Source of the DNA: a bacterium
GTDB taxonomy: Bacteria > Zhuqueibacterota > Zhuqueibacteria > Zhuqueibacterales > Zhuqueibacteraceae
NCBI GenBank assembly: GCA_023150945.1
Contig: JAKLJX010000037.1
Coordinates: 1-40,888, forward strand
DNA: 40,888 nt
Direction: 5' to 3'
A model generated the notes under the pieces. That model made no database searches. It was not told the origin of the DNA and worked only from the letters and a program-made list of their open reading frames with translations. This document shows, piece by piece, positions 1 to 8,298 of this stretch. Position 1 is the stretch's first letter. Each line of letters opens with the position of its first letter. The position numbers and the translations under genes were made by a program.

Positions 1-3
1 TTG

Positions 4-73
4 GGTAACACATATTATGAGGCAACGACGCCATTTCAAAAAACCTTCGGTAACAATATTTATGAGCCAATGC
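4..73. repeat. Imperfect direct repeat, two copies
   Basis: Two similar blocks of about 22-24 bases start at 4 and 49. Each begins GGTAACA and continues through an AT-rich stretch to TTATGAG followed by GCAA or CCAA. The 45-base spacing is a little over four helical turns. They lie just upstream of the promoter at 102-130, so paired regulator binding sites are possible. Function is inferred only from position. Confidence 0.4.
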
Positions 74-101
74 GCAGTCAGACTGCCCTGGCAAAAATGA
101 A

Positions 102-130
102 TTGACAACGTGTCATTTTTTTAGTAGATT
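102..130 (+). promoter_or_regulatory. Sigma70-type promoter for the BMC shell genes
   Basis: A perfect -35 TTGACA (102-107) is followed by a 17-base spacer and the -10 TAGATT (125-130). The start codon of the first BMC gene is 70 bases downstream. A 13-base palindrome, TGACA-ACG-TGTCA (103-115), overlaps the -35 and is followed by a T-run. It could be an operator, or a small terminator hairpin for a gene to the left. Confidence 0.6.
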
Positions 131-199
131 TTTCGCGCTTTTTTGCACGACTTACGACTTTGTCCTGACGAGCCTTAACTCACAAAGGAGTCCAATGTC

Positions 200-496
200 A
201 TGAGCCTTGATGCGCTGGGCATGATCGAAACGCGTGGGCTGGTCGGCGCGATTGAAGCGGCTGACGCCATGGTGAAAGCGGCCAAGGTCACGTTGATCGG
301 CAAAGAGAAGATCGGCGGCGGCTATGTGACCGTGATGGTGCGCGGCGATGTCGGTGCGGTCAAGGCTGCCACGGACGCCGGTGCTGCTGCCGCGGAGAAA
401 GTCGGCGAGTTGGTTTCCGTTCACGTCATTCCGCGGCCGCATGCGGAAGTCGAATTGATTCTGCCCAAACGGGCTGAACTGGCCACGGAATCCTGA
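200..496 (+). CDS. BMC-H microcompartment shell protein (PduA/CcmK type)
   Basis: This 98-residue protein is a single bacterial microcompartment (BMC) domain. Such proteins form flat hexamers that tile the shell of carboxysomes and metabolosomes. The opening [18 protein letters not shown] and the block [19 protein letters not shown] are hallmarks of the family. The pore loop reads KIGGG, close to the usual KIGSG, so a conventional small-metabolite pore is expected. An AAAGGAG ribosome binding site (184-190) precedes the ATG. The next gene, 6 bases on, is a paralogue, so the two are probably co-expressed and may form mixed shells. No cargo enzymes are in the window, so the type of compartment cannot be told. 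Confidence 0.93.
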   Translation: MSLDALGMIETRGLVGAIEAADAMVKAAKVTLIGKEKIGGGYVTVMVRGDVGAVKAATDAGAAAAEKVGELVSVHVIPRPHAEVELILPKRAELATES

Positions 497-502
497 GAAC
501 GC

Positions 503-799
503 ATGGCGGAACGCGCGCTCGGTCTGGTCGAAACACGCGGCCTGGTTGCCGCCCTGGAAGCCGCGGACGCGATGGTCAAGGCGGCGCAGGTGGTTTTGGC
601 GGGCCGGGAAATCACTGACGCCGCACTCGTCACCGTGAAAGTTGCAGGCGAAGTTGGCGCCGTGCGAGCGGCAGTCGAGGCCGGTCGTCTGGCCGCAGCC
701 AAAGTCGGCGAAGTCGTTGCAACCCACATCATTCCGAATCCGCATCTCGAATCTGAGGCGATCGTTTACACGCCAGCAGAGCGAGCAAAATGGAAATAA
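503..799 (+). CDS. BMC-H shell protein paralogue with atypical pore loop
   Basis: A second 98-residue BMC-domain protein, clearly paralogous to the preceding gene: it shares [19 protein letters not shown] and the VGEVVATHIIPNPH tail. The region that lines the hexamer pore differs. Where the first copy has KIGGG this one has EITDAAL, replacing glycines with Asp and Ala. A changed pore should alter what passes through the shell or its charge; this is inference from the known BMC-H structure. It lies 6 bases after the first gene, with only a weak GAGAA ribosome binding site, suggesting translational coupling. It is followed by 210 bases with no recognisable gene. Confidence 0.92.
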   Translation: MAERALGLVETRGLVAALEAADAMVKAAQVVLAGREITDAALVTVKVAGEVGAVRAAVEAGRLAAAKVGEVVATHIIPNPHLESEAIVYTPAERAKWK

Positions 800-1009
800 C
801 CGATCTTTTCTTGTGCAACCCCGGCAATTGATCTGCAATCTTTGCATCTTATCAGGCCTCGCCCTCCTCGCGGCCAGCCCATTCCGGAAGCCGACCACCT
901 TTCCCAGTGACGGCTTCTTCCTGCACTCCACCAAAGTTCTCCGCCAACTCGCGGTGCGCATGGCGCGACCAGCGCTGCGGGCGGACCCCAGTCAGGACGC
1001 TAATGAGCA

Positions 1010-1939
1010 ATGAAAGCTCTTCCGTTTCCAGCCTATGCCAAGATCAATGTTGGGCTTCGCATTCTCGGGCGGCGCGAGGACGGTTATCACAACCTCGACA
1101 CGAACTTCCTGCAGATCAGCCTGCACGATACCTTGTTCTTTGAAAGGACTGCCGCGCCGGTTTTCGAACTGAGCTGCAATTGGCCCGAGCTGGCGGCAGG
1201 TGGCGCAAACCTTTGCGAGCACGCCTACCGTATGCTGGTGGAGGCCAGCGGGCAACCGCTCGGAGTCCGGCTTCGACTTGAAAAGAGAATACCGACGGGT
1301 GCCGGCTTGGGAGGGGGCAGCAGTGATGCGGCAGTGACTTTGCTGGCGCTCAATCAGCTCTGGCAACTCGATCTTCCTGTTTCCCGGCTGGAAGAGTTGG
1401 CGCTGCAACTCGGTTCGGATGTGCCTTTCTTTCTGCGGGGAGGATACTGCCACGGTCAGGGTCGCGGTGAGATTCTATCCACCATCGATCCGTTGCCGGA
1501 GTATTGGATTCTGGTCGTCGCTCCGCCGGTGTCTGTCTCGACGTCATGGGCCTATCAAAACGTGAAATTCGGCTTGACAAACGGGCAAAAGAGTAGTACA
1601 TTCAGCGCTTTCAAATTGAAAATAAACGAGTCCTCACACTTGGGGGAACGGGTTCACAACGATTTTGAAGCGATAGTCTTCGAGCGATACCCGGAGTTGG
1701 CGGCGATCAAGCAGCAGTTGCTCTCCGGCAAGGCCCTGGCTGCCAGTATGAGCGGGAGCGGGTCAACCGTTTACGGCGTGTTCGAGACCCAGGAGGCAGC
1801 CCAGCAGACGCAACGACTCTTCCAGGATCAGCATAAAACCTTTTTAGCGCGACCAGTACAATGGGGAAAAAGGGAACTTGACCAGTATGTGTCGAGTTGC
1901 GCCGCAGACTCACAACCTGGCTTTGGGGCAGGTCTGTGA
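1010..1939 (+). CDS. ispE: 4-diphosphocytidyl-2-C-methyl-D-erythritol kinase
   Basis: A GHMP-family kinase of the MEP isoprenoid pathway. It phosphorylates CDP-methylerythritol at the 2-hydroxyl using ATP in the cytoplasm. The N-terminus AKINVGLRILGRREDGYHNL is the IspE signature, including the catalytic Lys. The glycine-rich ATP loop PTGAGLGGGSSDAA sits near residues 95-108, and the C-terminal motif ASMSGSGSTVYGVF matches GHMP motif 3. The length of 309 residues is normal. The ATG at 1010 has only weak GAG-like sequence before it. spoVG follows 23 bases later, an order known from Bacillus and many other bacteria. Confidence 0.95.
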   Translation: MKALPFPAYAKINVGLRILGRREDGYHNLDTNFLQISLHDTLFFERTAAPVFELSCNWPELAAGGANLCEHAYRMLVEASGQPLGVRLRLEKRIPTGAGLGGGSSDAAVTLLALNQLWQLDLPVSRLEELALQLGSDVPFFLRGGYCHGQGRGEILSTIDPLPEYWILVVAPPVSVSTSWAYQNVKFGLTNGQKSSTFSAFKLKINESSHLGERVHNDFEAIVFERYPELAAIKQQLLSGKALAASMSGSGSTVYGVFETQEAAQQTQRLFQDQHKTFLARPVQWGKRELDQYVSSCAADSQPGFGAGL

Positions 1940-1962
1940 AATCAATTTTTAAGGAGGGAGGA

Positions 1963-2253
1963 ATGGAGATAACCGAAATCACGGTCAGTATCCGCGAAGA
2001 GGACAAACTGAAGGCTTTTGTCAATGTGACCTTCGACGACTGCTTCGTCGTGCGCGGCATGAAAGTGATCAAGGGCGTGACCGGTTATTTCGTCAGCATG
2101 CCAAGCCGTAAAATGAATGACGGAACTTTCCGTGATATCGCACATCCCATCACCAATGAATTTCGGGACCGGCTGGAAAAAGCCGTTCTGGAAAAATACC
2201 GGCAGGAAGTGCAAAAGGGCGGCAAGCCAACCAATCAGGACGAATTTTTTTAG
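1963..2253 (+). CDS. spoVG: SpoVG family regulatory protein
   Basis: A 96-residue SpoVG homologue. SpoVG proteins bind DNA or RNA and modulate division, envelope and other genes in Firmicutes, spirochaetes and other phyla. The protein opens MEITEITV and contains FVNVTFDDCFVVRGMKVI and FVSMPSRKMNDGTFRDIAHP, the conserved core. The start is set by a strong AAGGAGG (1951-1957) five bases before the ATG; a longer in-frame reading from 1897 would overlap ispE without a ribosome binding site. It ends in an acidic NQDEFF tail. A tRNA gene begins 19 bases after the stop. In a non-sporulating lineage its role would be general gene regulation (inference). Confidence 0.93.
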   Translation: MEITEITVSIREEDKLKAFVNVTFDDCFVVRGMKVIKGVTGYFVSMPSRKMNDGTFRDIAHPITNEFRDRLEKAVLEKYRQEVQKGGKPTNQDEFF

Positions 2254-2272
2254 GCGGGCATGAGATTCTCTC

Positions 2273-2345
2273 TGGGGCGTCGCCAAGCTGGCAAGGCACA
2301 GGACTTTGGTTCCTGCATACGAAGGTTCGAATCCTTCCGCCCCAG
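2273..2345 (+). tRNA. tRNA-Gln (anticodon UUG)
   Basis: A complete cloverleaf can be drawn. The acceptor stem is TGGGGCG (2273-2279) with CGCCCCA (2338-2344). The anticodon stem is CAGGA/TCCTG around the loop CTTTGGT, with anticodon TTG at 2306-2308. The T-arm is GAAGG-TTCGAAT-CCTTC. The discriminator base is G at 2345 and CCA is not encoded, since CAA follows. The gene sits between spoVG and prs, where glmU lies in Bacillus. Confidence 0.95.
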
Positions 2346-2423
2346 CAAGTCTCTAACCTTGGTTAATGCTTCTGAGATCATTGCTCAAATGGCGAGTCCT
2401 CCGCTCAGTTGCTCGTCTGGTAG

Positions 2424-2459
2424 ATGACGCAGGAGGCGGAACGGATCGTCATTTTTTTT
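2424..2459 (+). terminator. Possible weak hairpin terminator before prs
   Basis: ATGACG (2424-2429) pairs with CGTCAT (2447-2452), followed by eight Ts. The loop is 17 bases, so the hairpin is weak. It could end the spoVG-tRNA transcript just before prs. An AGGAGG lies in the loop but is 30 bases from the prs ATG, too far to be its ribosome binding site. Confidence 0.35.
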
Positions 2460-2466
2460 GTCGTTT

Positions 2467-3411
2467 ATGAATGCCCTGCTGCAACATCCGCGCTTGTTCT
2501 CCGGCAGAGCTCATCCCGAGCTGGCGCAAAAAATTGCCGCCTACCTCAACCTCGAGCTCGGCAAGAGTGAGTTCCGCGAGTTTAGCGACGGTGAAACCTG
2601 GGTCAAGTTCTCCGAGAATATTCGCGGCCAGGATGTTTTCATCATCCAGCCGACGAATTCGCCGCCGCGCAACCTGCTCGAACTGCTGATCATGCTGGAT
2701 GCCGCCCGCCGCGCCTCCGCCCGGCGGATTACCGCGGTGATTCCGTACTTCGGCTATGCCCGCCAGGATCGCAAGGATCAGCCGCGCGTTTCGATCACCG
2801 CCAAGCTGGTCGCCAATCTCCTGACCACGGCGGGTGCGGATCGCATCCTCACGATGGATCTGCATGCGCCGCAATTGCAGGGGTTCTTTGATATTCCACT
2901 CGACCATCTCTATTCGGCCACCGTGTTCGTCGAGTACCTCCAAAAAATCAAAATCCCGAACCTGGTGGTCGTGGCTCCGGATCTCGGCGGCACCCACATG
3001 GCGCGCGCCTATGCCAAACGGCTGAATGCGCCCATTGCCATCGTCGACAAGCGCCGCTCCGGGCCCAATATGGTCGAGATCATGAACGTCATCGGCAACG
3101 TGGAAGGCAAGAATGCGCTGCTGATCGACGACATTTGCGATACGGCCGGCACGCTCACCAACGCCGCCTCTCGCCTGAAAGATATGGGTGCGCAGCACGT
3201 CTACGCCGCCTGCACCCATGCCATCCTGTCGGGGCCGGCGGTGACGCGCTTGATGAAATCGCCCATCGACCAGATGATCGTGACCGACACCGTGCAGATT
3301 CATCCCAACAAGCTGATCGACAAGATCAAGGTGCTCTCGGTGGCGGAGTTGTTCGGGCGCGCGATTATGCGCACGCATAATGAAGAATCCATCAGTTCGC
3401 TGTTTGACTAG
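2467..3411 (+). CDS. prs: Ribose-phosphate pyrophosphokinase (PRPP synthase)
   Basis: Makes PRPP from ribose 5-phosphate and ATP for purine, pyrimidine, histidine, tryptophan and NAD synthesis. The class I signature DLHAPQLQGFFDIPLDHL is present, as is the PRPP-binding loop LLIDDICDTAGTL. The N-terminal FSGRAHPELAQKIA and SDGETWVKFSENIRGQDVFI are typical. Starting at the ATG the protein has 314 residues, the normal length; a TTG nine bases upstream is in frame but has no better ribosome binding site. The order prs-rplY-pth matches Bacillus prs-ctc-pth. Confidence 0.96.
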   Translation: MNALLQHPRLFSGRAHPELAQKIAAYLNLELGKSEFREFSDGETWVKFSENIRGQDVFIIQPTNSPPRNLLELLIMLDAARRASARRITAVIPYFGYARQDRKDQPRVSITAKLVANLLTTAGADRILTMDLHAPQLQGFFDIPLDHLYSATVFVEYLQKIKIPNLVVVAPDLGGTHMARAYAKRLNAPIAIVDKRRSGPNMVEIMNVIGNVEGKNALLIDDICDTAGTLTNAASRLKDMGAQHVYAACTHAILSGPAVTRLMKSPIDQMIVTDTVQIHPNKLIDKIKVLSVAELFGRAIMRTHNEESISSLFD

Positions 3412-3455
3412 CAGATTACAGATTAGAATTCATCACCTGAAGCAAAGGTTGCGTT

Positions 3456-4106
3456 ATGAGTTCAACACTTATCAATGTCGAAGTTCGCAATGATATCGGC
3501 AAGCAGGCGGCCAAACGTCTGCGGCGCGAGGGCCGTGTGCCGGGCGTGTATTACAGCGGCGGCGTCGACCCTGTGGCGTTGAGCGTCGATGCCAAGGAAT
3601 TGCGCGCTGCACTCGCGCACAAGTCCAGCATCATGGATGTGCGCCTGGGCTCCGCCGAACCCGTCAAGTGCATTATTCGTGAAGTGCAATGGCATCCGGT
3701 CTACGGCACGCCGGTGCATGTCGATTTCATGGGCGTGAAGCTGACGGAGAAGATCACCATGGAAGTGCCGATCCGCCTGACTGGCACGGCGGCTGGCGTG
3801 AAAGATGGCGGCACTCTGCAACAACTGCTGCGCAGCCTCGAGATCAAATGTCTTCCGCTCGATATCCCGGACGCGGTGGACATCGACGTCAGCAATCTGA
3901 ACATTCATGACGCTATCTATGTGCGTGATTTGCCCGCCGAAAAATTCGAGATCCTGAACGAGCCCGAGCAAATGGTGATCTCGGTGCTGGCGCCACGCCT
4001 GGAAGAGACGCCAGTCCCGGCTGCTGCGCCGGAAACTGCTGAGCCGGAGGTGATCGGCCACGGCAAGAAGGCTGAGGAAGAAGAAGGCGAAGAATCCCAG
4101 AAGTGA
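3456..4106 (+). CDS. rplY: 50S ribosomal protein bL25 (CTC/TL5 type)
   Basis: A 216-residue long-form bL25 (general stress protein CTC). Residues 1-90 form the 5S rRNA-binding domain, with the typical RNDIGKQAAKRLRREGRVPGVYY. Residues 95-185 form the beta-rich C-terminal TL5 domain, including HVDFMGVKLTEKITMEVPI. The tail is acidic and charged (KKAEEEEGEESQK). The ribosome binding site AAAGG precedes the ATG by seven bases. pth begins 9 bases after the stop, so the two are likely co-transcribed. Confidence 0.95.
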   Translation: MSSTLINVEVRNDIGKQAAKRLRREGRVPGVYYSGGVDPVALSVDAKELRAALAHKSSIMDVRLGSAEPVKCIIREVQWHPVYGTPVHVDFMGVKLTEKITMEVPIRLTGTAAGVKDGGTLQQLLRSLEIKCLPLDIPDAVDIDVSNLNIHDAIYVRDLPAEKFEILNEPEQMVISVLAPRLEETPVPAAAPETAEPEVIGHGKKAEEEEGEESQK

Positions 4107-4115
4107 CGATGACCC

Positions 4116-4727
4116 GTGGCCAGCTCTGCCGTTGTGCCTGCCAGATATCTGATTACCGGCTTGGGAAACCCCGGCCGGGAATATGCCGGCACCCGGCACA
4201 ACCTCGGTTTCATGGTCATCGATCATCTCGCCGAACGGCTGGGAATTGCGTTGCATGCGGGCCGAGGGGAATATCGCATCTCCTCCCCCCATCCCCTGCC
4301 CGGCAGTGACCGGGAAATCGTTCTGCTCAAGCCGCTGACCTTCATGAACAACAGCGGCGTGGCGGTGCGCGAGGTGGTTCATTATTTCAAGTTTGAATTG
4401 CCTCATTTGCTCGTGGTGCTGGATGATCTCCAGTTGCCCTTCGGCAAGCTCAGACTCCGCTCGAAGGGCAGCGACGGCGGCCAGAAGGGGCTGCGCTCCA
4501 TCATTCAGGCGCTCGGCACCGAGGCCTTCCCGCGGCTGCGGCTCGGCATCGGCCAGGGTTCGGAGCAAACCGCCACTACGTTCGTGCTCTCCCGGTTTTC
4601 CAAGGTGGAACGCGAAGCCCTGCCCGACCTCATTGCCCAAGCCGCTGATGCGGCAGTGGACTTCTGCCGCCATGGAATTGCCCATACGATGAACCGCTAC
4701 AACTTGAAAACGAATCCTGAGGAATGA
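4116..4727 (+). CDS. pth: Peptidyl-tRNA hydrolase
   Basis: Releases tRNA from peptidyl-tRNA that has dropped off the ribosome. The motif YLITGLGNPGREYAGTRHNLGF contains the catalytic His and binding Asn (the TRHN block), and LLKPLTFMNNSG and LLVVLDDLQLPFGKLRLR are the other conserved blocks. The length of 203 residues is normal. The chosen start is GTG at 4116; an in-frame GTG at 4134 (VPARYLITGL) is an alternative with similar support. The stop overlaps the start of a tiny possible gene by the ATGA arrangement. Confidence 0.95.
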   Translation: MASSAVVPARYLITGLGNPGREYAGTRHNLGFMVIDHLAERLGIALHAGRGEYRISSPHPLPGSDREIVLLKPLTFMNNSGVAVREVVHYFKFELPHLLVVLDDLQLPFGKLRLRSKGSDGGQKGLRSIIQALGTEAFPRLRLGIGQGSEQTATTFVLSRFSKVEREALPDLIAQAADAAVDFCRHGIAHTMNRYNLKTNPEE

Positions 4728-4813
4728 CCAAACAGGCGGCTGGCGACGGCGAGGAGGCCGTGGTCAACGCCGGAATTCGCAACCAGGTCCAAAAGCAGAA
4801 AAAAGAATTCTGA
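4724..4813 (+). CDS. Possible 29-residue small protein, coupled to pth
   Basis: An ATG overlapping the pth stop (ATGA) opens a 29-codon frame that ends ten bases before the hppA start. The product is hydrophilic, opens MTKQAAGDGEEA and ends in a basic QVQKQKKEF. A GAGG lies five bases before the ATG. It fills nearly all of the pth-hppA gap. I recognise no family. It may be a real coupled small gene or simply an open spacer. Confidence 0.3.
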   Translation: MTKQAAGDGEEAVVNAGIRNQVQKQKKEF

Positions 4814-4823
4814 AGGAGGCTCA

Positions 4824-6845
4824 TTGTCTGACGTTTTGATCCCCGGCATCGCGAGTCTGTTTGCACTCGGCTTCGTTGCCTTTTTGGCGATGGATGTATT
4901 GCGCAAAAGCCCCGGCAACGAAAGAATGGTTCAGATTTCCCGCGCCGTCCAGGAAGGTGCCAAGGCGTTTCTGCGGCGTGAATACCTGTACGTTTCTGCT
5001 TTCGTCATTGTGATTGCCACGCTGATTGCTGCGGCACCTTTGTTCTCCAAAGTTGACCTCAATTGGCAGACTTCGGTGGCCTTCATGGCCGGTGGCCTCG
5101 CTTCCGCGATTGCCGGCTACATCGGCATGAGCATCGCCACGCGCGCCAATTCCCGCACCACGCAGGGCGCGGTTGATGGCGGCCTCAAGGGCGCCCTGAG
5201 CGTGGCCGTGTCCGGCGGCGCCGTCATGGGGATGAGCGTGGTCGGCGTCTCCCTGCTGGGCTTGTGCCTGGTCTATCTCATTTTCGAAGGCAAGCCCGTC
5301 ATCATCAATGGCTATGCCATGGGCGCGAGTTTGGTTGCCCTCTTCGCCCGCAGCGGCGGCGGCATCTTCACCAAAGGCGCAGACATGGGCGCCGATCTGG
5401 TCGGTAAGGTCGAAGCCAACATTCCCGAAGATGACCCGCGTAACCCCGCCGTGATTGCCGACAATGTCGGTGACAACGTCGGTGACGTGGCCGGCTTGGG
5501 CGCGGACTTGCTGGAGTCCTACGTCGAGGCCATCATCGCCGCCATGGCGATTGCCGCGGGCATGACTCTGCTTTCGCCCGAACACAACCACGCCTTGGCC
5601 GTGCTGCCGCTCAACATCGCCAGCATCGGCATCTTCTCTTCGATTCTAGGCATTATTTATGTCAAAGCCGCCGGCCGCGGCAATCCCCAAAGCGCCCTGA
5701 TGGGCGGCCTATACGTCAGCGCCTTCTTCACTATTGTTGGCACGTACTTCATGGTGAAACAGAGCGGCTTTGCGTTCGAGAACTATGATGCCATGGGGCC
5801 GTTTTGGGCCACCATCGCGGGCGTGCTCTCCGGCGTTATCATCGGATTCACCAGCGAATACTACACTTCTTCCAAATACAAGCCGGTCAAGAATCTCGCG
5901 GATGAATCGCAAAGCGGGCCGGCGATTACGGTGACCGGCGGTTTGGCGCTGGGCATGGCTTCCACCGCGGTGCCGGTCATTGTGCTGGCAATTGCCCTGA
6001 TCGTGTCGCACGAGTTGGCGGGGATCTACGGCGTGGCGATGGCGAGCTTGGGCATGCTGGCAACCACGGGCATGGTGGTGTCGGTTGACAGTTATGGTCC
6101 CATTGCCGACAATGCCGGCGGCATTGCCGAGATGTCGCATCTTGATCCCGGCGTGCGCAAAATCACCGACAGCTTGGATTCCGTGGGCAATACCACGGCG
6201 GCGATCGGCAAGGGTTTCGCCATCGGTTCCGCGGCGTTCGCGGCCATGGGCTTGATCGTGGCTTACATGCACTCGATCAAGCTGCAGAGTGCGGACATTC
6301 AGGAGCCCAAAGTGCTGGCGGGCGTCATCATCGGCGGCATGCTGCCGTTCTTTTTCTCTTCGATGCTGTTCAAGGCCGTGAGCAAGGCCGCGTTCAAGAT
6401 GATCGCCGAAGTGCGGCGGCAATTCAAGGAGATCCCCGGTTTGCGCGAGGGCAAAGTGATGCCGGATTCGGCGCGCTGCGTGGACATCAGCACCATCGGC
6501 GCGATCAACGGCATGCTGCTGCCCGGTGTGTTGGCGCTATTGGCGCCGGTGCTCACCGGTTTCTTGCTCGGCCCGGCTGCGCTCGCCGGCCTGCTGTTGG
6601 GCGCGCTGGTCACCGGCGTCATGCTGGGCATTCAGATGGCCAACAGCGGCGGCGCGATGGACAACGCCAAGAAATTCGTGGAAGAAGGCCATTACGGCGG
6701 CAAAGGCTCGGATACGCACAAGGCCACGGTGATTGGCGACACGGTGGGCGATCCGCTCAAGGATACGGTCGGGCCTTCGATCAACATTCTGATCAAGCTG
6801 ATGGCGGTCATTTCGCTGGTATTGGCGCCGTTGTTTATGGAATGA
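4824..6845 (+). CDS. hppA: Membrane-bound ion-pumping pyrophosphatase (K+-dependent type)
   Basis: An integral membrane pump of 673 residues with about 16 predicted helices. It couples pyrophosphate hydrolysis to H+ or Na+ export. The substrate-site motif [20 protein letters not shown] lies near residues 212-231, and a second acidic site ([15 protein letters not shown]) is near the C-terminus. The segment [10 protein letters not shown] near residue 455 has Ala where K+-independent enzymes have Lys, which marks the K+-dependent class. The pumped ion cannot be decided by eye. The TTG start is fixed by AAGGAGG (4813-4819) four bases upstream. It would remove pyrophosphate made by prs-dependent and other biosynthesis (inference). 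Confidence 0.95.
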   Translation: MSDVLIPGIASLFALGFVAFLAMDVLRKSPGNERMVQISRAVQEGAKAFLRREYLYVSAFVIVIATLIAAAPLFSKVDLNWQTSVAFMAGGLASAIAGYIGMSIATRANSRTTQGAVDGGLKGALSVAVSGGAVMGMSVVGVSLLGLCLVYLIFEGKPVIINGYAMGASLVALFARSGGGIFTKGADMGADLVGKVEANIPEDDPRNPAVIADNVGDNVGDVAGLGADLLESYVEAIIAAMAIAAGMTLLSPEHNHALAVLPLNIASIGIFSSILGIIYVKAAGRGNPQSALMGGLYVSAFFTIVGTYFMVKQSGFAFENYDAMGPFWATIAGVLSGVIIGFTSEYYTSSKYKPVKNLADESQSGPAITVTGGLALGMASTAVPVIVLAIALIVSHELAGIYGVAMASLGMLATTGMVVSVDSYGPIADNAGGIAEMSHLDPGVRKITDSLDSVGNTTAAIGKGFAIGSAAFAAMGLIVAYMHSIKLQSADIQEPKVLAGVIIGGMLPFFFSSMLFKAVSKAAFKMIAEVRRQFKEIPGLREGKVMPDSARCVDISTIGAINGMLLPGVLALLAPVLTGFLLGPAALAGLLLGALVTGVMLGIQMANSGGAMDNAKKFVEEGHYGGKGSDTHKATVIGDTVGDPLKDTVGPSINILIKLMAVISLVLAPLFME

Positions 6846-7029
6846 CAATTCTCAAATAGCTCTCGCGCGGAAGCTCGCCGTCCGCCGGCCGGGTAAAAGA
6901 TAAGGTGGTTGCGGCAACGTTGACGACCGGCAGGCGGGTCGCGGGCAATGAGGGCAGTTTGCCGCCTTCGTTTCCGCTTCTCTCGCGAGAATACTGATCA
7001 AACGTTGAACCTTGCAATGGAGGTTGAAA

Positions 7030-7449
7030 TTGCAGCTTTACGAAACCACCGTGATTATCGATTCGGCCCTGCGCGCCGAAGACCTGAAAAACTTCGGCGA
7101 GCGCATTACCAACTTCATCTCCAACAATGGCGGTGAAGTGGTCCGGGTCGAAGAGTGGGGCAAGCGCCGCCTGGCCTACGAGGTCAAGAAGAAACAATAT
7201 GGCTATTACCTTCACCTGCGCTTCCAGGCGCCGCCCGCGCTCACCGCGCTCCTGGAGAAGGAGTATCGGCTGAACGAATCGATCTTGCGCTATCTCACCA
7301 TCAAGATCGATGCGCGCGCGCTCAAGCGGGAAGAGCGGGAGCGCCAGCGCATAGCGACAGCGGCTGCGGAGTCGGTAGGACCCGCCGCGGAGACGGAAGG
7401 CAATTCAATCGAGGCGCCGGTGCTGGAAGAAGCACGCGAGGAAGTCTAA
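7030..7449 (+). CDS. rpsF: 30S ribosomal protein bS6
   Basis: A 139-residue bS6, the ribosomal platform protein that pairs with bS18. The opening MQLYETTVIIDSAL and WGKRRLAYEVKKKQYGYYLHLRF are characteristic. I place the start at TTG 7030 because GGAGG (7019-7023) lies six bases upstream; longer in-frame starts would include that ribosome binding site. The C-terminus is a charged then acidic extension after residue about 100. It heads the classical rpsF-ssb-rpsR-rplI cluster. The 180 bases upstream hold no gene. Confidence 0.95.
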   Translation: MQLYETTVIIDSALRAEDLKNFGERITNFISNNGGEVVRVEEWGKRRLAYEVKKKQYGYYLHLRFQAPPALTALLEKEYRLNESILRYLTIKIDARALKREERERQRIATAAAESVGPAAETEGNSIEAPVLEEAREEV

Positions 7450-7491
7450 TTCCGTACGGACCGGCCTCTCTTCATCCCGGGAGTATGCTCT

Positions 7492-7995
7492 ATGGCAGAA
7501 TTAAAGATGCCCGATATCAATTCGGTGATGATTGCCGGCAATTTGACCAGCGATCCTTCATTTCGCAGAACCACGAATGGGACGCCGGTGGCAAACTTCT
7601 ACATCGCCTCCAATCGTCGCTTTAAGGACAACACGGGCCAATGGCGGGAGAATGTCTGCTATGTCGGCGTGGTGGCGTGGTACAAACTCGCCGAAAGCTG
7701 TGCCGAAAACCTTCACAAGAGCAGCGCGGTTCTGGTCGACGGGGAATTACAGAGCCGCATCTGGAAAAATGAGGACGGCACCACGCGCAACGTCGTTGAA
7801 ATCAAGGCGCGCCGGATTCAATTCCTCAACCGCCGCAGTGAAGCCACGGAAGCCACCGCTGCCGACGACGAATTCGAGTCGGCGGGCGAGGAACACCATG
7901 AGCCGTCGCGCAACCAGCCCGAATCCTCCACGCCGCCGGCCAGTCCGGCCGCCAAGAGTGAATTCAATTTTGGCTACGATAACCTCAAATTGTGA
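7492..7995 (+). CDS. ssb: Single-stranded DNA-binding protein
   Basis: A 167-residue SSB with an OB-fold over residues 8-112 ([29 protein letters not shown], then [19 protein letters not shown]). It protects and organises single-stranded DNA in replication and repair. The linker is Pro/Glu/Ser-rich. The last residues are [10 protein letters not shown], not the usual acidic tip ending DIPF that recruits partner proteins, which is unusual. The stop overlaps the rpsR GTG start, so translation is probably coupled. Confidence 0.94.
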   Translation: MAELKMPDINSVMIAGNLTSDPSFRRTTNGTPVANFYIASNRRFKDNTGQWRENVCYVGVVAWYKLAESCAENLHKSSAVLVDGELQSRIWKNEDGTTRNVVEIKARRIQFLNRRSEATEATAADDEFESAGEEHHEPSRNQPESSTPPASPAAKSEFNFGYDNLKL

Positions 7996-8228
7996 GTGCC
8001 CATACCATGCTGAAAAAACGCCGTATTTGCCGTTTCTGTGAAGAACGCGAAATCTATATCGACTACAAGGACGAAAAACGCCTGATGCGGTTCACCACCG
8101 AGCAGGGCAAGATCATTCCCCGGCGCACCTCCGGCACCTGTGCCGCGCACCAGCGCATGCTGGTCACCGCCATCAAGCGCGCGCGCCTGCTGGCGTTGAT
8201 GCCGTTTGTTTACGATCAAGTGCGCTGA
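7992..8228 (+). CDS. rpsR: 30S ribosomal protein bS18
   Basis: A 78-residue bS18 with the conserved core [18 protein letters not shown] and [23 protein letters not shown]. The CxxC pair, a third Cys and a following His could bind zinc, as in the C+ form of this protein. The GTG start at 7992 overlaps the ssb stop; an in-frame ATG at 8007 (MLKKRRIC) is an alternative. It partners bS6 on the small subunit. Confidence 0.94.
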   Translation: MSAHTMLKKRRICRFCEEREIYIDYKDEKRLMRFTTEQGKIIPRRTSGTCAAHQRMLVTAIKRARLLALMPFVYDQVR

Positions 8229-8298
8229 GGCCGGGCCGGCGAACTGGCCGCCTGTTCTCATTGTCCCTGTAATTCGATTCAACTGAGGAATACACGCC

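Noticed and set aside
152-961. Long 269-codon minus-strand frame opposite the BMC genes
   Set aside because: It is the antisense of two certain BMC genes; its His/Arg/Asp-rich composition is typical of shadow frames.
2400-2450. tRNA-like D-arm sequence (CTCAGTTG ... GGTAGATGA) before prs
   Set aside because: No acceptor, anticodon or T-arm can be paired; it is not a second tRNA gene.
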